The notes under the pieces are model-generated. The model saw only the letters and a program-made list of their open reading frames with translations, was not told the DNA's origin and searched no databases. Of a DNA stretch of 64,000 bases, positions 52,474-61,633 are shown piece by piece; the stretch's first letter is position 1, and each line of letters starts with the position of its first letter. The translations under genes and the position numbers were made by a program. The DNA is from a bacterium (GTDB lineage Bacteria; Electryoneota; RPQS01): NCBI GenBank assembly GCA_013360195.1, contig JABWCQ010000002.1:126932-190931 (forward strand), written 5' to 3'.

Positions 52474-54222
52474 ATGACCGGAAATTCCGCTGTATTATCT
52501 TGGGTCGATGAATGTGCAAGGCTTCTCAAGCCGGACAACGTCCATTGGTGTGACGGCTCAGAAACTGAACGCGATCAACTCACGAAACAGCTCTTAGATC
52601 GCGGCGAATTCATGCGCCTTAATCAGGCCAATTGGCCTAACTGCTTCTTGTACCGCTCCGACCCTTCTGACGTCGCCCGTACGGAGAAAGTGACCTATAT
52701 TTGCTGCGAAAATGAAGCGGATGCCGGCCCGACGAACAACTACATGTCGCCATCTCAGGCTCAGACCGAGGTTCTGCCGCGATTCGCAGGGGCCATGAAA
52801 GGCCGCACGATGTACGTCATTCCATATGTTATGGGACCTCTGGGTAGCCCTTACAGCAAGGTTGGATTTGAGATTACCGACTCAGCGTACGTGGTACTGA
52901 ACATGCGAATCATGACTCGAATGGGCAAAGCGGCCTTGGACATGCTCGGAAACTCAACGGACTTTGTAAAAGGAATGCATTCTCTCGGTGACTTATCGCC
53001 GGAATCACGAGCGATTTGTCACTTTCCTGAGCGGAATGAAATCTGGTCCGTGGGATCGGGATATGGTGGCAATGCCCTTCTTGGCAAGAAGTGTCACGCT
53101 CTTCGAATCGCATCCACTCAAGCCCGCAAGGAAGGTTGGCTTGCTGAGCACATGCTTATTCTGGGGCTTGAAAGTCCGGAAGGGAAGACCTATTACATTG
53201 CCGCGGCTTTTCCGTCCGCATGCGGTAAGACGAATCTCGCCATGGTCATACCACCTGCTGCGTTGAAAGGGTGGAAGACATGGACAGTAGGCGACGATAT
53301 CGCTTGGATGCGCTTCGGAAAAGACGGACGGCTTTATGCAATAAACCCTGAAGCTGGGTTCTTCGGAGTTGCCCCGGGGACATCTTCAAAAACCAATGCC
53401 AATGCCTTAAAGACTGCTTCCGCAAATTCCATTTTCACCAATGTCGCCGTAGACGATAACGGAAATGTCTGGTGGGAGGGGCTTTCCAAAGCGCCTGACA
53501 AGCTGACAGATTGGATGGGCAGACCATGGACTCCTGAAAGCAAGGAAAAAGCAGCTCATCCGAATTCACGATTTACGACACCCGCTTCACAGTGTCCTTC
53601 CATTTCGCCCAAATGGGAGGATCCGGAAGGTGTGCCCATTTCCGCAATTCTGTTCGGCGGTCGCCGGACGCATTTGGTCCCACTTGTCGTAGAGACCTTT
53701 TCATGGGAACACGGAGTCTTGATTGGCGCGTCCATGGGGAGTGAAGCCACGGCTGCTGCAACGGACACCAAGTCAGGAACGATTCGCCACGATCCGATGG
53801 CCATGCTCCCATTCTGCGGATACCATATGGGTGACTACTTTCAGCACTGGCTGGACATGGGGACGAAAGTTCCGAACCCCCCAAAGGTTTTTGCGGTCAA
53901 TTGGTTTAGACAGGATGAATCGGGCAAGTTCCTTTGGCCGGGCTTCAGCGACAATGTTAGAGTTTTAGAGTGGATTATTCGCCGAGTTGAAGGCAAAGTC
54001 GGTTGCGTTGAAACGCCAATTGGTCTACTGCCGCATCTTTCTGACCTAAATACTGAAGGATTGGATGCTTCCAAGGAGGATTTAGAGGAAATTCTCAAGA
54101 TTGATCAAGACGGTTGGCGTACCGAAGTGGCCAGCCGCCGCGAGTATTTTGCGACCTTTGGCAGCCGTTTTCCAAGAGTTCTTAGTGAACAAGTTGACGC
54201 CCTCGAAAGGCGAATCGGGTAG
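52474..54222 (+). CDS. pckG: Phosphoenolpyruvate carboxykinase (GTP)
   Basis: Interconverts oxaloacetate and phosphoenolpyruvate with GTP/GDP. The 582-aa protein has the GTP-type signature: catalytic Cys250 in the P-loop [16 protein letters not shown], preceded by [20 protein letters not shown]. Other segments are [60 protein letters not shown] and [41 protein letters not shown] 52474 follows ATGAGG at 52464-52469. It has its own promoter and a strong terminator, so it is a single-gene unit. Confidence 0.97.
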   Translation: MTGNSAVLSWVDECARLLKPDNVHWCDGSETERDQLTKQLLDRGEFMRLNQANWPNCFLYRSDPSDVARTEKVTYICCENEADAGPTNNYMSPSQAQTEVLPRFAGAMKGRTMYVIPYVMGPLGSPYSKVGFEITDSAYVVLNMRIMTRMGKAALDMLGNSTDFVKGMHSLGDLSPESRAICHFPERNEIWSVGSGYGGNALLGKKCHALRIASTQARKEGWLAEHMLILGLESPEGKTYYIAAAFPSACGKTNLAMVIPPAALKGWKTWTVGDDIAWMRFGKDGRLYAINPEAGFFGVAPGTSSKTNANALKTASANSIFTNVAVDDNGNVWWEGLSKAPDKLTDWMGRPWTPESKEKAAHPNSRFTTPASQCPSISPKWEDPEGVPISAILFGGRRTHLVPLVVETFSWEHGVLIGASMGSEATAAATDTKSGTIRHDPMAMLPFCGYHMGDYFQHWLDMGTKVPNPPKVFAVNWFRQDESGKFLWPGFSDNVRVLEWIIRRVEGKVGCVETPIGLLPHLSDLNTEGLDASKEDLEEILKIDQDGWRTEVASRREYFATFGSRFPRVLSEQVDALERRIG

Positions 54223-54244
54223 ACTTGTCATTCCGTGTTTCAAT

Positions 54245-54275
54245 AAGGCCATCTGATTCCAAGATGGCCTTTTTT
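54245..54275 (+). terminator. Rho-independent terminator after PEPCK
   Basis: AAGGCCATCT (54245-54254) and AGATGGCCTT (54262-54271) form a perfect 10-bp stem with a 7-nt loop, followed by a run of six T (54270-54275). It lies 23 nt after the PEPCK stop codon and 12 nt before the next start codon, and is inside the longer open frame that begins at 54225, which argues against that start. Confidence 0.9.
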
Positions 54276-54287
54276 CAGAGGTTTCAT

Positions 54288-55106
54288 ATGAAGACAATGT
54301 GCCTAATGATGCTAGCCGCCGCTCTTTATACGACTGCGCTTAGCCGTCCACTTGTCGTAATTTATCCTTTCGAATCCTTAACTGACTCGACTTACAATAT
54401 CTGGAGGGATAAGATTGGCGTACTGGATTATCAACGTGCGCTCCAAACTTTCCTTTATTCGAACCTGATGAGCCGTATCGACATCGAAGTTGTGAAAGCT
54501 GAATCTTTAAGTTCCGGTGAGAACGAAGCAGTTGCGGCCGCAAAGCTGATGCAAGCAGACTTCGCAGTTGTTGGTTCGTATGCCGAGCTACCCACCGCAA
54601 TTCGGGTAGATGCTCAGGTCATTGATGTTGCGTTGGGGAAGGTTCCTCGCGGGTACCAGGCATCATCTGTTGCTACAAGCTGGGACGGGCTTTCCGGTGT
54701 GGCAGACGACCTCGCTGCCCAGTTGATTGAGCTTATCTTGTCTTCAACTTCCGCACGTCGAGAGTCACAAAGTCTGCTGGTTCTCGAAGGGGACCGCAGC
54801 TCACTTGGTTATTCACCCGGCACTGAAGCAATGCTTATTATCGAAGTGAATTCACCGGCACCTGAGATCAGTCTGAGCAACGGGGTTGAGTTGAAGCGAT
54901 GCTCCGTGAAGGACCGGTCTCTCGCAGCAGGGACCCAGTCATCGCAGATCTGTTATTCGGCAGAAGTGGCGGCCGGTACAGTCGAGATCGCCATCGATCA
55001 ACGCGGATACTACGGAACAAAGGAATCCGTAAGTCTCTTAGAAGGAAAGGTTTACCGGTTGATTGTCCAGCTTGAAAGCATGAGCTTCCAGACGGTACCC
55101 AGATAG
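54288..55106 (+). CDS. Exported protein with a C-terminal PEGA-like domain, unknown function
   Basis: A 272-aa protein from ATG 54288 (MKTMCLMMLAAALYTTALSR, a signal peptide), after AGAGG. The terminator hairpin between 54245 and 54275 rules out the longer frame. The first 170 residues include LVVIYPFESLTDSTYNIWRD and a repeat-like LMQADFAVVGSYAELPTAIR with VDAQVIDVALGKV, which resembles the 'FlgO/TolB-like' N-terminal segments that bind or count regulators (PFESLTD; GSY...V.A.v.dv.tG). The last 80 residues are beta-rich with GTVEIAIDQRGYYGTKESVS, a PEGA-type ending. No close family can be named. It is probably secreted or periplasmic. Confidence 0.7.
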   Translation: MKTMCLMMLAAALYTTALSRPLVVIYPFESLTDSTYNIWRDKIGVLDYQRALQTFLYSNLMSRIDIEVVKAESLSSGENEAVAAAKLMQADFAVVGSYAELPTAIRVDAQVIDVALGKVPRGYQASSVATSWDGLSGVADDLAAQLIELILSSTSARRESQSLLVLEGDRSSLGYSPGTEAMLIIEVNSPAPEISLSNGVELKRCSVKDRSLAAGTQSSQICYSAEVAAGTVEIAIDQRGYYGTKESVSLLEGKVYRLIVQLESMSFQTVPR

Positions 55107-55130
55107 GAACTGACGGTTCACTGACAAATA

Positions 55131-55200
55131 TCACATAATGTTACTTATGTGACTTTAAGATTTATCAGAAGGCCGGGTAAACCCGGCCTTCATTATGTGA
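55131..55200. terminator. Convergent-gene terminator with nested inverted repeats
   Basis: AAGGCCGGGT (55169-55178) and ACCCGGCCTT (55181-55190) form a strong GC-rich stem between the + gene ending at 55106 and leuS ending at 55217. It is bracketed by TCACATAATG (55131-55140) and its exact reverse complement CATTATGTGA (55191-55200). The first arm can instead pair with TTATGTGA at 55145-55152. It likely ends transcription from both sides. Confidence 0.8.
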
Positions 55201-55216
55201 CAACTTCTGGGTAGTC

Positions 55217-57718
55217 TCACCCCTTCAAGACAAGGTTCACGATCTTCCCTGGCACTACGATTATTCTGACAAGTTCCTTTCCGGAAAGCTGGTGCCTGAC
55301 CTTGTCCAAAGTTAGGGCCAGCTTCTCAAGTTCTGTCTTGTCTGCTGCAACTGTTGCGGGAGCTTCAAATGTGTCGCGCAGCTTTCCGTTAACCTGAACA
55401 GCAATTGTGACTTCATCGGCTTTTGCTTTCTCGGCATCGTATTCAGGCCAGGATTCGTCAAAGATAGTCGTCTTATGTCCAAACTGACGCCAAAGTTCTT
55501 CGGCCAAATGCGGTGCTGACGGGGCAATCAGCTTGACCAACGTCTCGATGACTTCGACTCTCGCACGACTGGACTTGACACCTTTAAGGTCCGATCCAAC
55601 CCACGAATAAATAGAATTGGTCAACTCCATAAGTCTTGCAAGCTGCGTATTGAAGGAAAAGGACTGCAAATCATGGCCAACGGCTTGAATGGTCTGATGC
55701 AGTCTCTGCTCAACCTCCCGTGGTATGGCCTCTTCAAGGTGCTCACTTGCCGATGAAACTGCCATCCCGACTCGCCAGACGCGAGCGATGAACCGTTCGA
55801 TTCCCGCGATTCCGCCTTCACTCCAGTCACCGCCTTGAGTGTAATCACCAGAGAACATCAAATAGCATCTAAGAACGTCCGAGCCGACACGCTCAAGCAC
55901 AGGCTCCGGCGCAACCGTGTTCCCTTTCGACTTCGACATCCGCTCGCCTTTGTTCAGGATGATTCCCTGATGAATCAATCTTGAGAACGGCTCTTCAAAA
56001 GGAAACCACCCTTCGTCTTTCGCCACCTTTCCAAAGAAACGGCTGTAGATAAGATGTCCCATCGCGTGTTCAGGCCCACCAACGTACGTGTGAACCGGGA
56101 ATAGCTCCTTCAAGTGCTCTCTGTCAAAAGGTGCGCTATCCAGCCGTGCGTCGGGATATCTAAGATAATACCATGATGAACATACGAACGTATCCATCGT
56201 ATCCGGGTCACGTTCGGCTGGTTCACCACATAATGGGCACGTCGTCTGAATAAACGACTCCACACTCGCGAGCGGCGACTTCCCCTTCGGCTTGTACTCC
56301 TTTACATCTTCAGGCAACAAGACCGGCAGCTGATCCTCCGGCACTGGCACTATCCCACACGTCTCACAATGCACCATTGGTATCGGCGCCCCCCAGTATC
56401 GTTGCCGAGACACCGTCCAGTCCCTAAGGTGCCAAGTCACGGTAGGTTTACCCATCCCCATTGATTCCAGCTTCCGCCCTACCGCCCGAATCCCATCTTC
56501 CGAACTCATCCCCGAGAATTCCCCCGAATCAAACATCACCCCATACTCGGTAAAAGCACCTTCGTTCCCTTTCACTTCAGCAGGGGGGTCAGGGGGAGTG
56601 CGTGGAGCAATCACTTCCTTAATAGGCAGAGAGTACGTCTTTGCAAACGCAAAATCTCTGGAATCGTGCGCCGGCACAGCCATTACCGCACCTGTGCCAT
56701 ACGACCCGATCACATAATCCGCCACCCATACCGGTACCGACTCGCCTGTCAACGGGTGGACCGCATAAGCACCCGTAAACACCCCTGTCTTGGGGCAATC
56801 CTCCATTTGCCTGTCCACTTCAGACAAACTCAGAGCTTTTTGCACGTACTCGTCAACGGCAGCTCGCTGGGCATCGGTGGTTATCTCTTTGACCAACGAA
56901 TGTTCCGGCGCAAGGACAACATATGTCACTCCATAGAGCGTATCGGCGCGCGTCGTGAAAACCTCAATGCGTTTGTCACTGTCGGCAAGCTTGAACGAAA
57001 TTTCCGTCCCCTCCGACTTGCCGATCCAATACCTCTGCATGGCCTTCGTTTTCTCCGGCCAATCAATTGTATCAAGGCCATCTAACAATCTCTGGTTATA
57101 GTCGGAAATTCGGAAAAACCACTGCCTCATCTTGCGGCGTTCCACAGGCGTATCACAGCGCTCGCACAAATTCTCCGACGTCACCTGCTCATTGGCCAGC
57201 ACCGTTTGACAGGTCGGGCACCAATTTACCAGCGCGTCTTTTTGATAGGCCAGCCCGCGCTTGTACATCAGCAGGAACCACCACTGCGTCCACTTGTAAT
57301 AGTCCGGCGACGACGTGACCACCTCGTAATCCCAGTCGTACATCGCGCCGATCTTCTTCAACTGTTCGCGCATGAAGCTGATGTTTTTCGCGGTGGATTC
57401 GGCCGGATGCACGCCCGTCTTAATCGCGTAGTTCTCTGCGGGCAGGCCGAACGAGTCAAACCCCATCGGTTCGAACACCTCATAGCCCTGCATCCGTTTG
57501 AACCGCGCATAGCTGTCCGTCGGCGCGTAGCAATACCAGTGTCCCATGTGCAGCTTATCCCCCGAGGGATACGAGAACATCGTCAGCACATAGTGCTTCG
57601 GCTTCGGCGAATTCCAATTGAATTTATACGTCTCCCGCTCTGCCCACCAAGTCTGCCACTTGGTCTCAATGTCAGCAAACGGGTACTGTTGTTCGGAGAT
57701 GTGTTTCTTGTCGATCAT
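55217..57718 (-). CDS. leuS: Leucyl-tRNA synthetase
   Basis: Charges tRNA-Leu; 833 aa, normal length. The HIGH-type motif is HMGHWYCYAPTD in the N-terminal region (MFSYPSGDKLHMGHWYCYAP), KMSKS is represented by GERMSKSKGNTVAPEPVLE, and the CP1 editing domain is present (FTTRADTLYGVTYVVLAPEH; GTGAVMAVPAHDSRDFAFAK with its catalytic Asp). Zinc-binding CPTCQTVLANEQV and CERCDTPV lie near residues 175-195. The anticodon-binding and C-terminal domains end in VPGKIVNLVLKG. It starts 4 nt after the end of the secreted LVIVD gene, so the two may share a transcript. ATG 57718 is preceded by tagagc. Confidence 0.98.
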   Translation of the reverse strand: MIDKKHISEQQYPFADIETKWQTWWAERETYKFNWNSPKPKHYVLTMFSYPSGDKLHMGHWYCYAPTDSYARFKRMQGYEVFEPMGFDSFGLPAENYAIKTGVHPAESTAKNISFMREQLKKIGAMYDWDYEVVTSSPDYYKWTQWWFLLMYKRGLAYQKDALVNWCPTCQTVLANEQVTSENLCERCDTPVERRKMRQWFFRISDYNQRLLDGLDTIDWPEKTKAMQRYWIGKSEGTEISFKLADSDKRIEVFTTRADTLYGVTYVVLAPEHSLVKEITTDAQRAAVDEYVQKALSLSEVDRQMEDCPKTGVFTGAYAVHPLTGESVPVWVADYVIGSYGTGAVMAVPAHDSRDFAFAKTYSLPIKEVIAPRTPPDPPAEVKGNEGAFTEYGVMFDSGEFSGMSSEDGIRAVGRKLESMGMGKPTVTWHLRDWTVSRQRYWGAPIPMVHCETCGIVPVPEDQLPVLLPEDVKEYKPKGKSPLASVESFIQTTCPLCGEPAERDPDTMDTFVCSSWYYLRYPDARLDSAPFDREHLKELFPVHTYVGGPEHAMGHLIYSRFFGKVAKDEGWFPFEEPFSRLIHQGIILNKGERMSKSKGNTVAPEPVLERVGSDVLRCYLMFSGDYTQGGDWSEGGIAGIERFIARVWRVGMAVSSASEHLEEAIPREVEQRLHQTIQAVGHDLQSFSFNTQLARLMELTNSIYSWVGSDLKGVKSSRARVEVIETLVKLIAPSAPHLAEELWRQFGHKTTIFDESWPEYDAEKAKADEVTIAVQVNGKLRDTFEAPATVAADKTELEKLALTLDKVRHQLSGKELVRIIVVPGKIVNLVLKG

Positions 57719-57722
57719 AGCT

Positions 57723-59918
57723 CTATTTCAATAACACCATTTTCAATGTTTGTGATTGCTCACCCTGCACCAATTGCGCAAAATATAGCCCGCTCGCGAC
57801 CCCATTCGCCTCCCATTTCACAGTCTGCGGCCCCGCTTGCCGAACTTCGTCCATCAATGTTGCAACCTCGCGCCCCAACGTGTCATAGATACGCAACTCA
57901 GTCCGGCCAGACTGTTCTAACATAAAATTGATCCGCGTCGCTGAGTTAAACGGATTCGGGTAATTCTGAAACACCCGAAAATCACGCGCAACCTCACGAA
58001 TCTCACCAATCCCCGAAGTTGAGTCAAAACTGAAAATCTGCAAAGATTTCTGATCCGCAACATATGCCAATCCTTCATGCACCTCGACACGCCAGGCCGA
58101 CCCTTGCGTGTTGTAGCTGGCAAGCGAAACAGGGTTCACCGGATTGCTGATATCAAACACCTCGATGCCGTCACTCCGTTTCGTGACCCAAAGGTAATGA
58201 TCCCATGAATCCATAGAGTATGCCTCGCCACTTGCCATTGTGCCGCTGCCAACGACCACAGGAGAGACGGGATTAGACACATCATAGACAAGTATCCCGC
58301 TATCAGGCGTAGCAATATAAAGATAGTCCCCGTGCTTGTTGACGTCCAACACGTTCATCGTATCCGAAAAGACTATGTGCGGATTTGTCGAGTCTGCAAC
58401 ATCAATTATGTTTAACGCTAATCCGTCTATTACGTAGGCATAGGGATAATCAACGTCCATTGTATATCCAAAATACTGAAGTGCACAACTACCAAGAGTA
58501 TCAATCTCAGGCAAGTTTGCAGTTGACATGATTGCAAACCTATGTCCCGCGAAGTAGTACATCAAACCACCATCCAATTGAAAGTCCGGTCCCCAATCAT
58601 TGGTGCGATAGCTTGCCAAGTGCGTCGGAGCTGAAATGTTTTGGATACCATAGAATTGATAACCAACACCATCCGAGACAACAGCCAAGTTCCCCTCAAC
58701 ATCAATTTCGAATGAAGCGTCAAAATCTTCAATTGGCGCACTTGCGACAAAGACGGGTGCAACCGGGTTCGACACATCAGCAATCAAGAAACGCGGCTCC
58801 CAGTTGGCAGCAAATACCAAATTATCTCGTATTGCGACATCGGATACTCGGCCATTTGCCAGAAGGCTGCCAAATTCAAAAATATTCGTAGGATCAGCAA
58901 TACTTATCGCGTGGACTCCACTGGAATAATCTACATATGTGTGTTCCGCAGAGTTACCGTCTGAAAGGTACACTATGGTATCAACGGCACATACACCAAG
59001 AGTTTTGCCAGAGTTCGGATTCTGCCACCAATCCGTTTGAACCGGGTTTCGTGGTTCCGAAACATCAATGACTCGAAGGCCAAATAGAGCGTCGGCCAAG
59101 TAGGCATAATCTCCTTGTATATCTGTCGCCCAAACTCCTCTACTTGATGAAGTCATCCCTAGGGAATCAGGAGCACTTGGATCAGATACATCAAAAATGT
59201 AGAGTCCGGCATCGGGATTGTCACTCGAACTAACATAAAGTCTGCTCCCGGCCAAGTCAACGTCGTGCGTGAATCTTGGCGCGCTAACGGATGCGTATGC
59301 AAAAGGTGCGTCCGGATACTCGACATCAATTAACATCGCGCCTGCTTCTCCATCTGCGATTGCGACAATTCCGTTTGCGACATCAACTCCCCATGCACCA
59401 CCATTCGTCTGAAGTCCACCAACCCAATGTGGAGCGTGAGGATCGCTGACATCAACAATCTGCAAACCATGCCACCAAGTTGCCAGATATGCGTATCCAT
59501 TCTCATACTTGACATCCATCGTGTAACCTGCAATTGCCATTGTCGTAATCACAGAAGGCGCCAATGGATTCGAAACATCTATGATAGATAGGCCTGCTTC
59601 ACCGTTCGCAAGGTAAACGTAATTTCCGTTTACATCAAGCCCTTCACCTCGGCCAGGGCACGCAGCTTGAGATACTTCGGTTAAATTTGACGGATCGCTT
59701 GCGTCCAGAACCTTAATCCCGTTATGAAAAGAACAATATGCATAATCACCGATTACTTCAAGATCAGGACCGCCGGACCAAAACGTCGAACCGACATAGT
59801 TGATCGATTGAGCAGTACTAGTGTCCGTTGAAGCAAGAACTACACAAAGCACAACTACTGATTCAATAGTAGCGCACATTGCTTCAAAACTTGGGACAAT
59901 AAACCGATTGCGTGACAT
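57723..59918 (-). CDS. Secreted LVIVD-repeat double beta-propeller with T9SS-type sorting domain
   Basis: A 731-aa exported protein, start ATG at 59918 after AAGGAG. An N-terminal signal segment (CATIESVVVLCVVLAS) precedes about 14 LVIVD-type repeats of about 40 residues, each ending like GLSIIDVSNPLAPSVI, GLQIVDVSDPHAPHWV or GILVYDVSNPVSPVVV. Fourteen repeats would make two seven-bladed propellers. The last 85 residues (FRVFQNYPNPFNSATRINFM; LGREVATLMDEV; ASGLYFAQLVQGEQSQTLKM) form the YPNPFN-type sorting domain of the FCB group, which directs secretion through a type IX system. Surface display or secretion is predicted; ligand unknown. It directly precedes leuS. Confidence 0.85.
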   Translation of the reverse strand: MSRNRFIVPSFEAMCATIESVVVLCVVLASTDTSTAQSINYVGSTFWSGGPDLEVIGDYAYCSFHNGIKVLDASDPSNLTEVSQAACPGRGEGLDVNGNYVYLANGEAGLSIIDVSNPLAPSVITTMAIAGYTMDVKYENGYAYLATWWHGLQIVDVSDPHAPHWVGGLQTNGGAWGVDVANGIVAIADGEAGAMLIDVEYPDAPFAYASVSAPRFTHDVDLAGSRLYVSSSDNPDAGLYIFDVSDPSAPDSLGMTSSSRGVWATDIQGDYAYLADALFGLRVIDVSEPRNPVQTDWWQNPNSGKTLGVCAVDTIVYLSDGNSAEHTYVDYSSGVHAISIADPTNIFEFGSLLANGRVSDVAIRDNLVFAANWEPRFLIADVSNPVAPVFVASAPIEDFDASFEIDVEGNLAVVSDGVGYQFYGIQNISAPTHLASYRTNDWGPDFQLDGGLMYYFAGHRFAIMSTANLPEIDTLGSCALQYFGYTMDVDYPYAYVIDGLALNIIDVADSTNPHIVFSDTMNVLDVNKHGDYLYIATPDSGILVYDVSNPVSPVVVGSGTMASGEAYSMDSWDHYLWVTKRSDGIEVFDISNPVNPVSLASYNTQGSAWRVEVHEGLAYVADQKSLQIFSFDSTSGIGEIREVARDFRVFQNYPNPFNSATRINFMLEQSGRTELRIYDTLGREVATLMDEVRQAGPQTVKWEANGVASGLYFAQLVQGEQSQTLKMVLLK

Positions 59919-60230
59919 GATTGACTCCTTAATGAGAAGTTCTACCGAACACGAATCGTTAACAAAAAACTATATAATCTCTAAAAACCTTCTAATCTTT
60001 GCGAAAGAGGCACCTCGCCTGATTTATCCACCTAACTCCCTGTAAAATATCAGGGAACCAAACAACCTGCCCATGCGTTCAATTAGTACAATCCCCGAAT
60101 AAACCCACGCACCATTTGGTACAAGCCCAAAAGTTAAGGTTCTATTTATCAAGGACTCCTGTTTGGTCAATTGTTAGCGTTTAACGGCAAAACAAGCACA
60201 TACAACAATCCTGAACATACGAAATTCTGC
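59919..60230. other. 312-bp intergenic region upstream of the LVIVD gene
   Basis: No convincing gene is seen. The right part of the LVIVD promoter side holds the ribosome site AAGGAG (minus strand, about 59925-59931) and an AT-rich stretch (TATATA near 59972) that may contain the promoter, but no -35 box is clear. An inverted repeat TCCCTG (60037-60042)/CAGGGA (60051-60056) is visible. The rest is unstructured. Small open frames in it are not supported. Confidence 0.6.
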
Positions 60231-61001
60231 TCAATCAAATCCCCTTATCTCCCTCACCACTTCCCCCATCACCTCTCGATGCACCGCATGCCCCACACCC
60301 GCGAACATCACCGCCCGCGCCTTCTCCCCCACTCCCTTGACAATCGCATTCACCTGCTCAACCGAGCCGTATTCATCCAGTTCCCCCTGCATCACCAACA
60401 CGGGACACTGAATCTTAGGCAAGTAATCCAATAGATTCCACTCGCGATGAACAGGATTCAGCCACGTCTCATGCCACACCGAATAGAGCCGCTCGCTTTT
60501 CTCACCGTGGTACTTCCGCAGTCGTTCAATTAGCCGCGTTTCGTCAGCCGTCGCCACCGTGTCGCGCACACCTTGAACCGTCACCTCTTCCAACATCACA
60601 TGCGCCGCAATGGCCACAACTGAATACACTCGCTCAGGCCACAGGGCCGCCGCCACCAGAGCAATCGAACCTCCGTCACTATGCCCCACCAGAATCGCGC
60701 GCCGCACTCCCAACTTATCGAGAATCTCCGGCAACCTCCGCGCATCGTCTTCAAGATACTCACTCGTACGCACTTCGTCAGAAAGCTCCGATGACAGCCC
60801 ATGCCCCCGCCGATCAAACATCACCACATCCAATCCCGTACTGTCAAAGAGACGCTCTGGAAACTCCTTCCACGTCCCCACACACCCCAACGCATCATGC
60901 AAGAGCACAATCGCAGTATCACTCAACCGCTCACCGTGCAACAACTTCCGCGCCGCCAGCGAGTAATCGCCAAACTCAAGCCAAACGCTTTCGACTCGCA
61001 C
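60231..61001 (-). CDS. Alpha/beta hydrolase
   Basis: A 256-aa enzyme of the alpha/beta-hydrolase fold. Nucleophile Ser108 in LVGHSDGGSIALVAAALWPE, oxyanion region LLHDALGCVGTW and the typical VVMFDRRGHGLSSELS; the acid and base are in VLVMQGELDEYGSVEQV and FAGVGHAVHREV. It looks like the MhpC/BphD-like group, substrate unknown. Start GTG 61001 overlaps the stop of the upstream VTT protein by one base, so it is the last gene of a minus-strand unit. No terminator seen after it. Confidence 0.9.
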   Translation of the reverse strand: MRVESVWLEFGDYSLAARKLLHGERLSDTAIVLLHDALGCVGTWKEFPERLFDSTGLDVVMFDRRGHGLSSELSDEVRTSEYLEDDARRLPEILDKLGVRRAILVGHSDGGSIALVAAALWPERVYSVVAIAAHVMLEEVTVQGVRDTVATADETRLIERLRKYHGEKSERLYSVWHETWLNPVHREWNLLDYLPKIQCPVLVMQGELDEYGSVEQVNAIVKGVGEKARAVMFAGVGHAVHREVMGEVVREIRGFD

Positions 61002-61633
61002 TATTTAATCAGCTTCAAGACCAGAAAACCGCCAATCAACAACACAGTAAACGCAACTGTCAGATGATTGAAATACTTATCAATGAATACAGTAATCCGG
61101 TCACCAAATTTTTTGTACGTGAACCCGATGATACCTGCAACGAGAAAGAACCTTGCGCTTCTTGACAGTGCCGAGGCAACCACGAATTCGCCGAAGTTCA
61201 TCTGAAACCAACCGGCGGTAATCGTGAACACCTTGTAAGGGATTGGCGTGAATCCGGCGATCGCCACCGCCCACGTGCCATACAGGTCGAAATACTGCTG
61301 CGCAGTCTGCTGAATCAACTCGGGCGTCTGGCCAACTATCTTCCCGATCCAGACAAGCATCCACCAGCCCAGAGTGTCTTTCATTGCAAAGCCAATTCCA
61401 TAACCTGCCATACCGCCAAGCACTGAGCCGATTGAACACACGAGTGCGTATTTGAACCAGTTCTGATACGCACCGACGCACATAACGATTAGCAGTACGT
61501 CCGGGGGAATCGGAAAGAACGAGGACTCGGCAAACGCAATGATGAACAATGCAATGAGCGCCGACGGTCTTGCCGCCCACGCGACAGTCCAGTCGTACAA
61601 ACGGCGAATGAAATGCGGCTTAGGAATGGACAT
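61001..61633 (-). CDS. VTT-domain (YqaA-type) membrane protein
   Basis: A 210-aa membrane protein from ATG 61633 (MSIPKPHFIRRLYDWTVAWA); the longer frame from 61762 overlaps the upstream gene and is rejected. Segments: LIALFIIAFAESSFFPIPPD (the family's E-x-pF-PIPpD re-entrant motif), GSVLGGMAGYGIGFAMKDTL, TPIPYKVFTITAGWFQMNFG. These are the hallmarks of the VTT/SNARE-associated family related to DedA. DedA-type proteins move phospholipid or undecaprenyl phosphate across membranes; the YqaA branch is less defined. It overlaps the DedA gene by 14 nt and the hydrolase by one base. Confidence 0.88.
   Translation of the reverse strand: MSIPKPHFIRRLYDWTVAWAARPSALIALFIIAFAESSFFPIPPDVLLIVMCVGAYQNWFKYALVCSIGSVLGGMAGYGIGFAMKDTLGWWMLVWIGKIVGQTPELIQQTAQQYFDLYGTWAVAIAGFTPIPYKVFTITAGWFQMNFGEFVVASALSRSARFFLVAGIIGFTYKKFGDRITVFIDKYFNHLTVAFTVLLIGGFLVLKLIK

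Noticed and set aside
55217-57718. Apparent GC-richer 5' half of leuS as a sign of mosaic transfer
   Set aside because: Sampled 60-base blocks in both halves had overlapping GC content (about 48-58%), so no clear break.
57206-57925. 239-aa open frame on the + strand opposite leuS and the LVIVD gene end
   Set aside because: It is antisense to the leuS N-terminus, which has full family motifs; composition (His/Arg/Pro-rich) is that of a shadow frame.
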